The position numbers were made by a program, and so were the translations under genes. From contig JAWKIF010000008.1 of NCBI GenBank assembly GCA_041394405.1, positions 62,001-126,000 on the forward strand: DNA of 64,000 nt, read 5' to 3'. Under the pieces are notes generated by a model. The model saw only the letters and a program-made list of their open reading frames with translations, had not been told where the DNA came from and searched no databases. The stretch is from Microthrix sp041394405 (GTDB lineage Bacteria > Actinomycetota > Acidimicrobiia > Acidimicrobiales > Microtrichaceae). Position 1 is the first letter of the stretch, and each line of letters begins with the position of its first letter. Of this stretch, positions 52,090-60,735 are shown one piece after another.

Positions 52090-52967
52090 CCGTCGATGGT
52101 GGCGGCGCCGCGGCGCCGCCCGCCGGCGAGCTTCAGCTGAAGGCCACGTCCTGGCAGGTCGTCGGCCGGGTGGCGGTTATCACCCTGGCCCGCCCCCACC
52201 GCAACAACGCCTGGACGGGGCGCATGCACCACGAATACCGGGCGCTCATCGCCCGGGCCGAGAGCGCCCCCGACGTTGGTGCCGTGGTGCTCACCGGTGA
52301 GGGCCGATCATTCTGCGTGGGGGCCGACAGCGAGGCGCTGGCCGGGCACGTCGAAAAGGGCGCCTACGACCCGGGCCTGCCTGAGGATCTTCCGACGCCC
52401 GGATACGGGGTGCGGGCCGACTACGACGACGACTTCGTCTTTCACTACGGGCTTCGCACCCCGGTGATTGCCGCGGTCAACGGGCCATGCGCAGGCGTTG
52501 GGTTCGTGCTGGCCTGCTACGCCGACCTGCGCTTCGCCGCACGGGGCGCCAAGCTGACCACCGCCAACGCCCGCCTTGGCCTCCCCGCCGAGTACGGGCT
52601 CAGTTGGGTGTTGCCCCGGCTGGTGGGCGTCACTCGGGCGGCCGAGCTGCTGATGACCGGCCGGAGGTTCCTCGCCGAAGAGGCAGCGGGGTGGGGCCTG
52701 TTCAACGAGGTGCTCGATCCGAAGGACCTGCTGGCGCACTCGCTGGAGGTGGCGCGTGTCCTTGCCGAGGATGTGGGCCCACGTGCGGTGGCCACCACCA
52801 AGTACCAGCTGTACCGGGATGCCGACCGCAGCGTGGGCCCGGCGGTGGCCGAGGCCCAGCAGCTGATGCGGGAGGCGATGGCCGGCCCCGAGTTTGCCGC
52901 CGGCGTGCGGGCGCTCCGCACGGGTGAGCCGCCCCGGTTCCCCCGCCCGGAAGGAGCGGCGTCGTGA
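52086..52967 (+). CDS. Enoyl-CoA hydratase/isomerase family protein
   Basis: This 293-residue crotonase-fold protein has the first oxyanion-hole region (FCVGADSEAL near residue 76) and the second (NGPCAGVGFVLACYADLRFA near 133), with LGLPAEYGLSWVLPRLVG following. The usual catalytic Glu positions are partly conserved (PAEYG), but the substrate is not predictable. It is translationally coupled at both ends. Confidence 0.9.
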   Translation: MTVDGGGAAAPPAGELQLKATSWQVVGRVAVITLARPHRNNAWTGRMHHEYRALIARAESAPDVGAVVLTGEGRSFCVGADSEALAGHVEKGAYDPGLPEDLPTPGYGVRADYDDDFVFHYGLRTPVIAAVNGPCAGVGFVLACYADLRFAARGAKLTTANARLGLPAEYGLSWVLPRLVGVTRAAELLMTGRRFLAEEAAGWGLFNEVLDPKDLLAHSLEVARVLAEDVGPRAVATTKYQLYRDADRSVGPAVAEAQQLMREAMAGPEFAAGVRALRTGEPPRFPRPEGAAS

Positions 52968-54553
52968 CTGCGCCGTCCGCGCTCGATGCCCGCACGCGCG
53001 ACGAGTGGTTCCGTCGGGTCCAGGCCACCACCTACGACCTGCTGGTCATCGGGGCCGGCATCACCGGCGCCGGCATCGCCAGGGACGCAGCGCTGCGGGG
53101 CCTCAGCGTGGCCCTGGTGGAGGCCGGCGACCTCGCGTGCGGCACCTCCAGCCGCAGCTCCAAGATGATCCACGGCGGCCTGCGGTATCTGGCCCAGGGC
53201 GACGTCGGCCTGGTGAAGGAGGCGGCACGCGAGCGTCAGGTGCTGCGGCGCGTGGCGCCGCACCTGGCCCGCATCGATCAGTTCATGATGCCCCTGTCGC
53301 GATCGGGCCTGGCCACCATGCGCGCCGGGTTGGTGGCCTTCGAGCGGCTGGGGAAGGTGCCCAAGGGGGAGCGCCACGAGGTGCTCAGCACGGCCGAGCT
53401 TCGCCGGCGTGAACCGTTGGTGGATGCAGACCGCTACGCCGGGGCGGTGGCCTATCCGGAGTTCCTCACCAACGATGCCCGACTGACGCTGGCCAACGTG
53501 CGCAGCGCGGTCGAGGCGGGGGCTGACGTGCTCACCTACGCACCCGTCACCACCATCGTCGTGTCCGGGGGCCGGGCGGTGGCCGCCGAGTGCACCGGCG
53601 CGCTGCCGGGCGAGTCGTTGTCGGCCACGGTGCGGGCACGCCAGATCGTCAACGCGGCCGGGCCGTGGGTGGATGCCGTCCGCGCACTGGAGGACGACGC
53701 CGCGCCTCCCCGCCTCATGCTGACCAAGGGGGTGCACCTGGTGGTGCCCCACGAGCGGCTGCCGGTTGCCCACACGGTGCTCACGTTGGGTGCCGACAAG
53801 CGGCCGGTGTTTGCCGTGCCGTCCGGCGAGGTCACTTACCTCGGAACCACCGACACCCGCTACGACGCGGCCGACCTATGGCCAGGCGTCACCCGGGCCG
53901 ATGTCGACTACCTCAGCGGCGCCATGGGCAACACGTTCGTCGGCCCACGGCTGGGCACTGAGGACCTGGTGACCACCTGGTCGGGCATCCGCCCCCTGAT
54001 CGCCCAAGAGGGCAAGAAGCCGTCGGAGATCTCCCGCAAGGACGAGGTGTGGGTTGGCCCCCACGGGATTCGCTCGATTGCCGGCGGCAAGCTCACCGCC
54101 TACCGGGCCATGGCCGAGCGCATCGTGGACGATGTGGTGGCCGAGTTGGGCGACTCGGCCCGGTTGTGCGCCACCAAGGATCAGCCATTGGTGGGTGGAG
54201 ATGTCCAGCCCTCGGGGGCCGCCGAGCCTGATGGCGGCGGGCGCCTGTACGAACTGTACGGTTCCGAGGCGGCCGAGGTCGTGGCCGACGGGGGCGACGT
54301 CGCCGCCGAGGTTCGCCAAGCCGTGTGCCGCGAGGGCGCGCTGCGCCTGGAGGACTACTGGGTCCGGCGCGGTGCCCGGGCGTGGTTCACCCAACAGCCC
54401 GTGGGTGGGTCACTGGATGCGGCGGCTGCCGAGATGGGTTCGCTGCTCGGCTGGGACGATGCCCGCCGCCAGGCCGAGGTCGCCCGGTGTCGGGGCATCC
54501 ACCAGCGTTCGCTGACCTTCGCCGACACCGTCGAGGATTCCCCAACCGTTTGA
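52964..54553 (+). CDS. glpD: Glycerol-3-phosphate dehydrogenase GlpD
   Basis: This 529-residue FAD enzyme oxidises glycerol-3-phosphate to dihydroxyacetone phosphate at the membrane. The FAD motif VIGAGITGAGIARDAALRG starts near residue 28, followed by GTSSRSSKMIHGGLRYL, a family hallmark. GIRPLI and the SIAGGKLTAYRAMAER motif are near 345-380. The C-terminal helical domain (400-515) is present. The GTG start overlaps the enoyl-CoA hydratase stop (GTGA). Confidence 0.93.
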   Translation: MTAPSALDARTRDEWFRRVQATTYDLLVIGAGITGAGIARDAALRGLSVALVEAGDLACGTSSRSSKMIHGGLRYLAQGDVGLVKEAARERQVLRRVAPHLARIDQFMMPLSRSGLATMRAGLVAFERLGKVPKGERHEVLSTAELRRREPLVDADRYAGAVAYPEFLTNDARLTLANVRSAVEAGADVLTYAPVTTIVVSGGRAVAAECTGALPGESLSATVRARQIVNAAGPWVDAVRALEDDAAPPRLMLTKGVHLVVPHERLPVAHTVLTLGADKRPVFAVPSGEVTYLGTTDTRYDAADLWPGVTRADVDYLSGAMGNTFVGPRLGTEDLVTTWSGIRPLIAQEGKKPSEISRKDEVWVGPHGIRSIAGGKLTAYRAMAERIVDDVVAELGDSARLCATKDQPLVGGDVQPSGAAEPDGGGRLYELYGSEAAEVVADGGDVAAEVRQAVCREGALRLEDYWVRRGARAWFTQQPVGGSLDAAAAEMGSLLGWDDARRQAEVARCRGIHQRSLTFADTVEDSPTV

Positions 54554-54611
54554 CCGTCCGCTTCAAACGCGTGGGAGTCAACGCCCGCCGACCGACCTAC
54601 GATGGTGACCT

Positions 54612-54685
54612 GCCCGAATAGCTCAGTTGGCCAGAGCAGCTGTCTTGTAAACAGCAGGTCGTCGGTTCGAATCCGACTTCGGGCT
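54612..54685 (+). tRNA. tRNA-Thr(UGU)
   Basis: Full cloverleaf: acceptor GCCCGAA/TTCGGGC with discriminator T, D arm GCTC...GAGC, anticodon stem GCTGT/ACAGC with loop CTTGTAA (anticodon TGT), and T arm GTCGG-TTCGAAT-CCGAC. The 3' CCA is not encoded. It sits at the boundary between housekeeping operons and island-like genes. Confidence 0.95.
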
Positions 54686-55112
54686 CTCTCGCAACGCTGC
54701 AATACCAACGAATTCGACGCATGAACTTGTATTGTTCGATAGTTGCGATTCTGTGGCAGACCATGAACCGGTAGTTGCCACCCGGAGAATCCGGCCTCCT
54801 CAGATCGAAAAGGGTCAGGATGGGGAGCCGTATTCTGTCGCCCGCAGGGTGGGAACACTGCCGACACAGATCGGATCCGACCGGTAGTCATGGCGTCGTC
54901 AACGCCGCCGGCAGGGGGCCTGGGGGTCGAGGGCGGCCGCATGGGCCGATACTGCGCTGATCGGATGGTCAAACGACTGGCCCGCCAGGCGGCCCGATAG
55001 AGGGCGGCCATGCCCGGTTCACCGAGTCTGCTACTACCAAGATTCCGCGGTCATCGCTGCCAACTTCACGCGATGGACGAAGGTCGCGAGCGAAGCCTCT
55101 GCCGCTATTCTC
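54686..55112. other. Non-coding stretch after tRNA-Thr
   Basis: About 430 bases with no convincing gene. I see no second copy of the tRNA 3' end, integrase remnant or clear stem-loop. Short open frames here have neither family resemblance nor ribosome-binding sites. Confidence 0.5.
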
Positions 55113-55153
55113 CCGACACCTTGCATGCATGCATGTACAATGCATGCATGGCA
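55113..55153 (+). promoter_or_regulatory. Leaderless promoter and GCATGC repeat operator of vapBC
   Basis: CCGACA (55113-55118), 17 bases, TACAAT (55136-55141), 6 bases, ATG (55148). The spacer and start region are filled with overlapping TGCATGCA palindromic repeats (55122-55134 and 55141-55150) flanking the -10. They are ideally placed for autoregulation by the VapBC complex. Confidence 0.6.
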
Positions 55154-55378
55154 AACGTCCAGATCCGAGAGGTGCCCGATGACGTCCACAGCGAGCTCGT
55201 TCGACGAGCTGAGCTGGCGGGCCAGTCGTTGCAGCAGTACTTGTCAGCGCAGTTGGCCTCGATCGCGACCACTCCGACGATCGAAGACGTGTTCGAGAGA
55301 ATCGAGAACCGATCGAAAGGGCAGTTGTCGAAGGCTGACGCGGTAGCCGCTCTTGAGGACGAACGTGCTCGTCGTTGA
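55148..55378 (+). CDS. vapB: VapB/FitA-type antitoxin
   Basis: This 76-residue protein has an N-terminal ribbon-helix-helix DNA-binding motif (VQIREVPDDVHSELVRRAELAGQ-type, residues 3-30) and a C-terminal toxin-neutralising tail with many acidic and Arg residues. It should bind the GCATGC repeats at its own promoter and neutralise the PIN toxin that follows. The ATG at 55148 is preferred because of the promoter 6 bases upstream. It overlaps vapC by 14 bases. Confidence 0.88.
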   Translation: MANVQIREVPDDVHSELVRRAELAGQSLQQYLSAQLASIATTPTIEDVFERIENRSKGQLSKADAVAALEDERARR

Positions 55379-55754
55379 TGCTTCTGCGATCGCCCCAGCT
55401 GTAGCAGACGGCGGGCCAGATGGAGACTCGTGCCGTGAACGGATCCAAGGCCAATCGCTTGCTGCGCCCGATCTACTCCGGCTGGAAACCATGTCGGTGT
55501 TTCGTCGGCAGCTGGCGAATGGCTCCTTGACCAAGAAGCAGGCGGAGAATGCCCTGCGGGACTTGTTGGAGCTTCCTCTCGTTGTCTATCCCACCGCACC
55601 GCTTCTGCGGCGCGGATGGGAGTTGCGCGACCACGTGACCACCTACGACTCGTGCTACATCGCTCTCGCCGAAGCCTTGGACTGTCCACTTGCGACCGCC
55701 GACCAACGCCTCGCCAACGCCCCCGGCACCCGCTGCCCGTTCGAGGTCGTCTAG
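55365..55754 (+). CDS. vapC: VapC-type PIN-domain toxin
   Basis: This 129-residue PIN nuclease has the acidic active-site set: Asp in VVDASAIA (D5), Glu in LRLETMS, Asp in YDSCYIALAEAL and Asp in ATADQRL. VapC toxins cleave tRNA or rRNA. The GTG at 55365 is chosen because of GAGGAC upstream and the motif-proximal start. The stop codon TAG is formed at the junction with an IS630-type element (the TA belongs to the target), so the protein is intact. Confidence 0.88.
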   Translation: MLVVDASAIAPAVADGGPDGDSCRERIQGQSLAAPDLLRLETMSVFRRQLANGSLTKKQAENALRDLLELPLVVYPTAPLLRRGWELRDHVTTYDSCYIALAEALDCPLATADQRLANAPGTRCPFEVV

Positions 55755-55774
55755 TGCAGTCCCGCGGAAATGAC
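55754..55774 (+). repeat. IS630-type left inverted repeat
   Basis: Begins GTGCAG and matches the right end at 18 of 21 positions, with the conserved core CGCGGAAAT. An ACACGCGTGT palindrome follows directly (55773-55782). Confidence 0.85.
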
Positions 55775-55817
55775 ACGCGTGTAATCTGGTTGGGTTGCCG
55801 ATCAGAGGGGTCACATC

Positions 55818-56885
55818 GTGTTCAAGGTTGCTGCTGTGGTGTTGGACGACGAGACGAGGGCGGTGTTGGAACGCAGGGCACGGTCCACGACGTTGCCGGT
55901 GCGGGTGGTCCAGCGGGCAAAGATCGTCTTGTTGTGCGCTGAAGGTGTGCCGCTGCGTCAGATCGCCGAAAAGGTCGGCCTCGGTCAGCATCGGGTTGGG
56001 GCGTGGCGCCGCCGGTTCATCGACGAGGGCCTCGATGGTCTCAAAGACGAACAACGCTCCGGGCGGCCTCGTCGTCTTGGACACGACGACCGGCTCAAGA
56101 TTGCAGCGATCGCCACGTCGGAGAAGGACGATGACGATCCGGTGGCCACGTGGTCATATCCGGAGGTGACCTCCAAATTGAACGCGGAGGGGATCGAGGT
56201 GTCGGTGTCGCAGGTGTGGAGGATCCTCACCGGAATGGACATCGACCTGACCAAGGTGCGGGGCTGGTTGAACCGTCGCGACGACCCCGATTTCTGGGAT
56301 CGGGTCCGTGACGTGTGTGGCCTGTATCTGAACCCGCCCGGCGGGGCGGTCGTGCTCTCGGTCGACGAGAAAACCGCGATCCAAGCAAAATCAGCGAAGT
56401 ATCGTGACCGGCCTGCCCGGCCCGGCCGGCACCGGCGTTCGGAGTTCGAGTACAGCCGTCACGGCACCGCGTCGTTGTTCGCTGCCATGGATGTGCATTC
56501 CGGGCAGGTCCTCGCGGAGCCGATTCCGGGCAAGAACGATTCGGTAAACTTCTGTGAGTTCCTCGCCGACATCGACCGGGTTGTCGACCCGAACCTGGAG
56601 ATCCATGTGGTGTTGGACAACGGCTCATCGCACCGATCGAAGTACACCACAGCGTGGTTCGAGGCCCACCCCCGTTGGGTGGTCCACTTCACACCACCAC
56701 ACGCGTCGTGGGTCAACCAGGTCGAGTTGTTCTTCTCGATCCTGCAACGCAAAGTCATCCGAGGCGGCAGGTTCTCCTCGAGAGATGAGCTCATCACCAA
56801 GCTGATGGGCTTCATAGCCGACTACGACCAGACCGCGAAGCCGTTCAAGTGGACCTACGCCGCCGACCCCCTCAAAGCAGCCTGA
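55818..56885 (+). CDS. IS630-family transposase
   Basis: This 355-residue DDE transposase has an N-terminal helix-turn-helix (about 40-75: GVPLRQIAEKVGLGQHRVGAWRRRF) and a catalytic core. The core has Asp in VLSVDEK (near 178), Asp in VVLDNGSSH (near 265) and Glu in VNQVELFFS (near 300). It is full length and intact, so the element may still be active. The GTG start follows GAGGGG. Confidence 0.93.
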   Translation: MFKVAAVVLDDETRAVLERRARSTTLPVRVVQRAKIVLLCAEGVPLRQIAEKVGLGQHRVGAWRRRFIDEGLDGLKDEQRSGRPRRLGHDDRLKIAAIATSEKDDDDPVATWSYPEVTSKLNAEGIEVSVSQVWRILTGMDIDLTKVRGWLNRRDDPDFWDRVRDVCGLYLNPPGGAVVLSVDEKTAIQAKSAKYRDRPARPGRHRRSEFEYSRHGTASLFAAMDVHSGQVLAEPIPGKNDSVNFCEFLADIDRVVDPNLEIHVVLDNGSSHRSKYTTAWFEAHPRWVVHFTPPHASWVNQVELFFSILQRKVIRGGRFSSRDELITKLMGFIADYDQTAKPFKWTYAADPLKAA

Positions 56886-56896
56886 ATCACATGAAC

Positions 56897-56917
56897 GTTA
56901 TTTCCGCGCGGCTGCAC
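56897..56917 (-). repeat. IS630-type right inverted repeat
   Basis: Reverse complement begins GTGCAG and contains the core CGCGGAAAT, mirroring the left end. The outer flank is TAGG, so the TA duplication is intact. Confidence 0.85.
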
Positions 56918-56919
56918 TA

Positions 56920-57230
56920 GGCATCAAACCGGCTCACCCGCTGCTGTGAGCGATACCGATCGATCTGGTCGCTCGTAGCGCCGGGCCGGTTCTGCGGCGC
57001 GTTTCGCAGGGTTCGGGCTGAGCGAAGTGTGTGCCACCCGGCGGCCGGGCTTGTCAGTGGTCGCTTCCCGGATGGCCGACGTGGTCGGCGAGGGGCGTGG
57101 CTGTCAGGGTGGGTGCTGGTTCGGTGTGGTGGTGCCGTCGCCTTTGGTGCGGGGGTGTTGGGGTCGTGGTGGCGGGGCCGGATCGATGTCGCCGATTCGC
57201 TACGTATGGTTGTGGTGCGGCCACTCTGAG
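56920..57230. other. Non-coding stretch between the IS and the surface-protein gene
   Basis: About 310 bases. Short overlapping open frames are Gly/Trp-rich without family resemblance. No further IS remnant or RNA gene is visible. The end holds the promoter of the SLH/RCC1 gene. Confidence 0.5.
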
Positions 57231-57260
57231 TTGAACTGATCTCGGGTGGTTTCCTACCTT
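57231..57260 (+). promoter_or_regulatory. Promoter of the SLH/RCC1 surface-protein gene
   Basis: TTGAAC (57231-57236), 18 bases, TACCTT (57255-57260), 6 bases, then ATG at 57267. This is one of the best promoters in the window, and it points to a leaderless transcript and the ATG start. Confidence 0.6.
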
Positions 57261-57266
57261 GTCAGT

Positions 57267-59054
57267 ATGGTTGGAGTTGTTCAGGTACGGGTGTTGGCGA
57301 TGCTGCTGGTGTTGGGGGGTGTGTTGGTTGCCCCGGTGGTCAGTGGTGTGGGGGCGCCGATGGCAGGCTCTGAGGTGGCGGAAGCGTGTGAGTCTCCGGG
57401 GCCGCATGGGTTTGGTGATGTTCCGTCGGGTGCGTACTACGAGTCGGCGGTGGCGTGGATGGTTTCGGCTGGGGTCACGTCGGGGACCGCTCCGGGTGTG
57501 TTCTCCCCGAACCGGACAGTGACCCGTGCGCAGGCGGCGGTGTTCTTGTGGCGGGCTGCGGGAGAACCCGCAACCAAGGGTGGCCACGGGTTTGATGATG
57601 TGCCCGATGGGGCATGGTTTGAGGACGCGGTGGCGTGGATGGCTTCGCGGGGGATCACGTCGGGGACCGCACCGGGGGTGTTCTCTCCGGACCAGCACGT
57701 GACGCGTGCGCAGATGGCGGTGTTCTTGTGGCGGGCTGCGGGGCAGCCTGTGCCCGCGATCGGGGGTGGTCACGGGTTTGGTGATGTGCCTGACGGGTCG
57801 TGGTTCGAGGCTGCGGTGGTGTGGATGGCTGCTGAGGGGGTCACCTTGGGGATCGCTCCGGGGGTGTTCTCACCGAACCAGAAGGTGACCCGTGCGCAGG
57901 TGGCGACGTTCTTGTGGCGGGACACCTGTGGCACCACGCCACCACCACCCAGCACAACCACGACGTCTACGACGACGACCACAACGACGACACCACCACC
58001 CACAACATCGGTTGATGCTCTCGCCGCTGGTGGCTCCCATTCGTGTGCGGTCAAACAGGGGGGAACCGTCGCCTGCTGGGGCAGGAACAATTCTGGGCAG
58101 CTGGGGGATGGCACCACCACCAACCGGTCGACACCGACCCCGGTGGGCGGCCTCACGAACGTGACCGCCATCAGCGCCGGTCTGGAGCATTCGTGTGCGC
58201 TCAAGCAGGACGGCACCGTCGCCTGTTGGGGCTCCAACTCCGCCGGGGAGCTGGGGGATGGCACGACCACCGACCGGTGGACACCGACCCCGGCGGACGG
58301 CCTGACGAACGTGACCGCCATCACCGCCGGATACGAGCATTCGTGTGCGCTCAAGCAGGACGGCACCGTCGCCTGCTGGGGCTCAAACGGCTTTGGGCGG
58401 CTCGGGGACGGCACCACCACCCAGCGGTCGACCCCGACCCCGGTAGACGGCCTCACCAACGTGACCGCCATCACCGCCGGTCAGCAACACTCGTGTGCGC
58501 TCAAGCAGGACGGCACCGCCGCCTGCTGGGGTAACGGCGGCTCCGGGCAGCTCGGGGACGGCACCACCACCCACCGGTGGACTCCGACCCCGGTGGACGG
58601 CCTCACGAACGCGACCGCCATCACCGCCGGTTACGAGCATTCGTGTGCGCTCAAAGCTGACGGCACCGTCGCCTGCTGGGGAATCAACGCCAACGGGCAG
58701 CTGGGGGATGGCACCACCACCCAGCGGTTGACCCCGACGCTGGTGGACGGCCTCACGAACGTGACCGCCATCACCGCCGAAAACAAGCGTTCGTGTGCGC
58801 TCAAAGCTGACGGCACCGCAGCCTGCTGGGGGTGGAACATACTCGGGCAGCTGGGGGATGGCACCACCACCGACCGGTCGACCCCGACCCTGGTGGACGG
58901 CCTCACGAACGTGACCGCCATCACCGCCGGAGGCGTGCATTCGTGTGCGCTCAAACAGGACGGCACCGCCGCCTGCTGGGGCTCAAACTCTTCTGGGCAG
59001 CTGGGGGATGGCACCACCACCAAATCGTTGACCCCCACCCCGGTCCAGTTCTGA
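57267..59054 (+). CDS. Secreted SLH-domain protein with seven RCC1-like repeats
   Basis: This 595-residue exported protein has a signal peptide (about 1-38) and three S-layer-homology modules (about 45-95, 98-150, 155-210; each with a TRAQ..FLWR motif). A Thr/Pro-rich linker (about 215-242) and seven 50-residue RCC1-type repeats follow, each with SCA-K, ACWG, QLGDGTTT and TPTP-V-GL motifs. SLH modules usually bind cell-wall polymers, and RCC1 repeats form a beta-propeller for binding partners. The last repeat closes at VQF. The repeats are nearly identical at DNA level. It may be a surface adhesin or receptor; the ligand is unknown. Confidence 0.88.
   Translation: MVGVVQVRVLAMLLVLGGVLVAPVVSGVGAPMAGSEVAEACESPGPHGFGDVPSGAYYESAVAWMVSAGVTSGTAPGVFSPNRTVTRAQAAVFLWRAAGEPATKGGHGFDDVPDGAWFEDAVAWMASRGITSGTAPGVFSPDQHVTRAQMAVFLWRAAGQPVPAIGGGHGFGDVPDGSWFEAAVVWMAAEGVTLGIAPGVFSPNQKVTRAQVATFLWRDTCGTTPPPPSTTTTSTTTTTTTTPPPTTSVDALAAGGSHSCAVKQGGTVACWGRNNSGQLGDGTTTNRSTPTPVGGLTNVTAISAGLEHSCALKQDGTVACWGSNSAGELGDGTTTDRWTPTPADGLTNVTAITAGYEHSCALKQDGTVACWGSNGFGRLGDGTTTQRSTPTPVDGLTNVTAITAGQQHSCALKQDGTAACWGNGGSGQLGDGTTTHRWTPTPVDGLTNATAITAGYEHSCALKADGTVACWGINANGQLGDGTTTQRLTPTLVDGLTNVTAITAENKRSCALKADGTAACWGWNILGQLGDGTTTDRSTPTLVDGLTNVTAITAGGVHSCALKQDGTAACWGSNSSGQLGDGTTTKSLTPTPVQF
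58012..59051 (+). repeat. Seven exact-period 150-bp repeats (RCC1 units)
   Basis: TCGTGTGCG recurs at 58041, 58191, 58341, 58491, 58641, 58791 and 58941, always 150 bases apart. Flanking segments such as CAGCTGGGGGATGGCACCAC are nearly constant. The high identity points to recent duplication or gene conversion between units. Confidence 0.93.
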
Positions 59055-59308
59055 CACCATCCTGGGTGTGACCCAACCCACGATTCCCACAACCTCAGCG
59101 GCTGGATTGCTGTCGGCGAGATCCGCTCCCCCGAGCGTGAGATCGCAACTCCCGGGTTCCCTCGATTGCGGCGGTATTCCACGACGACGGTCGGATCAGC
59201 GACTCGCAGCACTGTGGCAACGTGGGTGTCTTCGTCAGGTTCTCGCTGCTGTTGTTGCGGGTTCCACTTGAGGTCGCCCTGAGAGGAACGCCCGGGCCAC
59301 AGGGTGTG

Positions 59309-60172
59309 TCAGTTGGTGGGGGCGACAAGCTCGGCGGAAGCTTCCCAGAGTTGGCGCGCGGCGGCGTTGTCGAGGGCGGATTCGCTGGGATGTTTGGGTT
59401 TGCTGGATGCCCAGTAGATGGCGGCATCGAGTTCGTTGGGCTGGGCGGTGGCGAGGTGAACGCTGGTGGCTGCGCCCTTTTCTGGGGTGGCGAGGAAGGG
59501 TTTGAGGAGGGTCATGGCGAGTCCCATCCAGCGAGGGCTGTTGGGGTCTTTGCCGAAGTTGGTGGCGACGACTCCGGGGTGGAGGGCTCGGGCGGTGACG
59601 CCGTCGGGGCCGAGCCGGTTGTTGAGTTCGATGGTGAACAGGATGTTGGCGAGCTTGGAGGCGGCGTAGGCCTTTGAGGGGGAGTAGCCGGTCGTCATTT
59701 GGAGATCGTCGAAGTCGAGGCCTTGTTTGGCGCTTCGGTGGTTCTCGCTGCTGACGTTGATGATTCGGGCTGGCGTGCTGGCGAGGAGGAGCGGGGTGAG
59801 GAGGTTGGTGAGCAGGAACGGCCCGAGGTGGTTGACGGCGAGGGTCCATTCCAGACCGTCTGGGGTGGTGCGCCGCTTGCCGGCCATGGTGCCGGCGTTG
59901 TTGATCAGGACGTCGAGTCGTTGGTGACGATCTGCGTACGAAGTGGCGAAGGTGCGCACGGCGTCGAGGGACGACAGATCGAGCGCCGCTGGTTCGACCG
60001 AGGTGCCGGATGCTGTGGTGAGTTCGTCGGCGACGTTCCGGGCGGTGGCGAGGCTCCGGGATGTGATCGTGACGTTCGCTCCTCGGCTTGCGAGCTGGGT
60101 GGCGGTGGCGCGTCCGATGCCGGAGGTTCCGCCGGTGATCAGCACGTGTTTGTCGGTGATGTTCCAAGTCAT
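59309..60172 (-). CDS. Short-chain dehydrogenase (WWOX/retinol dehydrogenase-like)
   Basis: This 287-residue SDR has TGGTSGIGRA (residues 14-23), NNAGTMAG near 92, NVSSENH near 140, and the catalytic YAASK near 170. It belongs to the broader class of light-dependent protochlorophyllide/retinol-dehydrogenase-like SDRs. It is last in a four-gene minus-strand operon with an ABC exporter and a TetR regulator (ATGA overlap), so it may modify or detoxify the exported compound. Confidence 0.92.
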   Translation of the reverse strand: MTWNITDKHVLITGGTSGIGRATATQLASRGANVTITSRSLATARNVADELTTASGTSVEPAALDLSSLDAVRTFATSYADRHQRLDVLINNAGTMAGKRRTTPDGLEWTLAVNHLGPFLLTNLLTPLLLASTPARIINVSSENHRSAKQGLDFDDLQMTTGYSPSKAYAASKLANILFTIELNNRLGPDGVTARALHPGVVATNFGKDPNSPRWMGLAMTLLKPFLATPEKGAATSVHLATAQPNELDAAIYWASSKPKHPSESALDNAAARQLWEASAELVAPTN

Positions 60173-60735
60173 CGGTGAGCCTTCGGTTGGGTGATGGCGG
60201 CGAGCAGGGTGGTGGTGGCGTCGGCGGCGATGGGAGCGGCTCGTTTGGGACTCGCAGCGACGAGTTCGGAGACGCCGTTGAGTGCGTGGCGCAACAGGGC
60301 GGCGGTGACGTCGTGGTTGAGATCGGGCCGGAAGTCCCCCGAGGCGGCGCCTTCGGTGAGGATCGAACGGATCTGATGCTCGAGTTCGACATCGAAGGCT
60401 GCGAGTTCGTCACGAAGATCGGGCGGGAAGTCCTGGCGAGACACCAGGGTGTGTCCGGGGGTGGAGATTGAAGCGACGTGGCGGACGACTTGTTCGATGG
60501 CTTGGGGTGGCGTGGAGACGACGGCGAGGGCTTGGCGGAGGCCGTCGGTGGCGTGTCGGTTGTGGGCGACGGTGGCTTCGGCCAGGATGCTGGAGATGTC
60601 GGGATAGTGGTTGTAGAGGGTGGCTCGGGCGACGCCGGCGGACTTGGCGACGGCCACCATGGTGACGCCGGCCAGTCCTTGCTCGGCGACGAGGGTGAGG
60701 GTCGCCTCGATGATGCGTTCGCGAGCGGAGCTCAT
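60169..60735 (-). CDS. TetR family regulator of the exporter operon
   Basis: This 188-residue repressor has an N-terminal helix-turn-helix (about 15-55: GVTMVAVAKSAGVARATLYNHY). It is embedded in the operon it probably controls, overlapping the permease upstream and the SDR downstream by ATGA junctions. The perfect palindrome over the drrA start is the likely operator, giving autoregulation. Confidence 0.9.
   Translation of the reverse strand: MSSARERIIEATLTLVAEQGLAGVTMVAVAKSAGVARATLYNHYPDISSILAEATVAHNRHATDGLRQALAVVSTPPQAIEQVVRHVASISTPGHTLVSRQDFPPDLRDELAAFDVELEHQIRSILTEGAASGDFRPDLNHDVTAALLRHALNGVSELVAASPKRAAPIAADATTTLLAAITQPKAHR

Larger units (their letters stand above)
55752..56919 (+). mobile_element. 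IS630-type insertion sequence, complete
   Basis: A 1168-bp unit is bounded by TA dinucleotides at 55752-55753 and 56918-56919, the standard IS630 target duplication. Terminal inverted repeats are GTGCAGTCCCGCGGAAATGAC (55754-55774, 21 bases shown in two matching arms) and its partner at 56897-56917, 18 of 21 matching. It carries one transposase. Removing it would restore a contiguous TAG stop for vapC. Confidence 0.9.

Noticed and set aside
57027..57239. Three short overlapping open frames upstream of the SLH/RCC1 gene
   Set aside because: All three frames of the same GT-rich stretch are open by chance. None has family motifs, and they overlap the promoter of the next gene.
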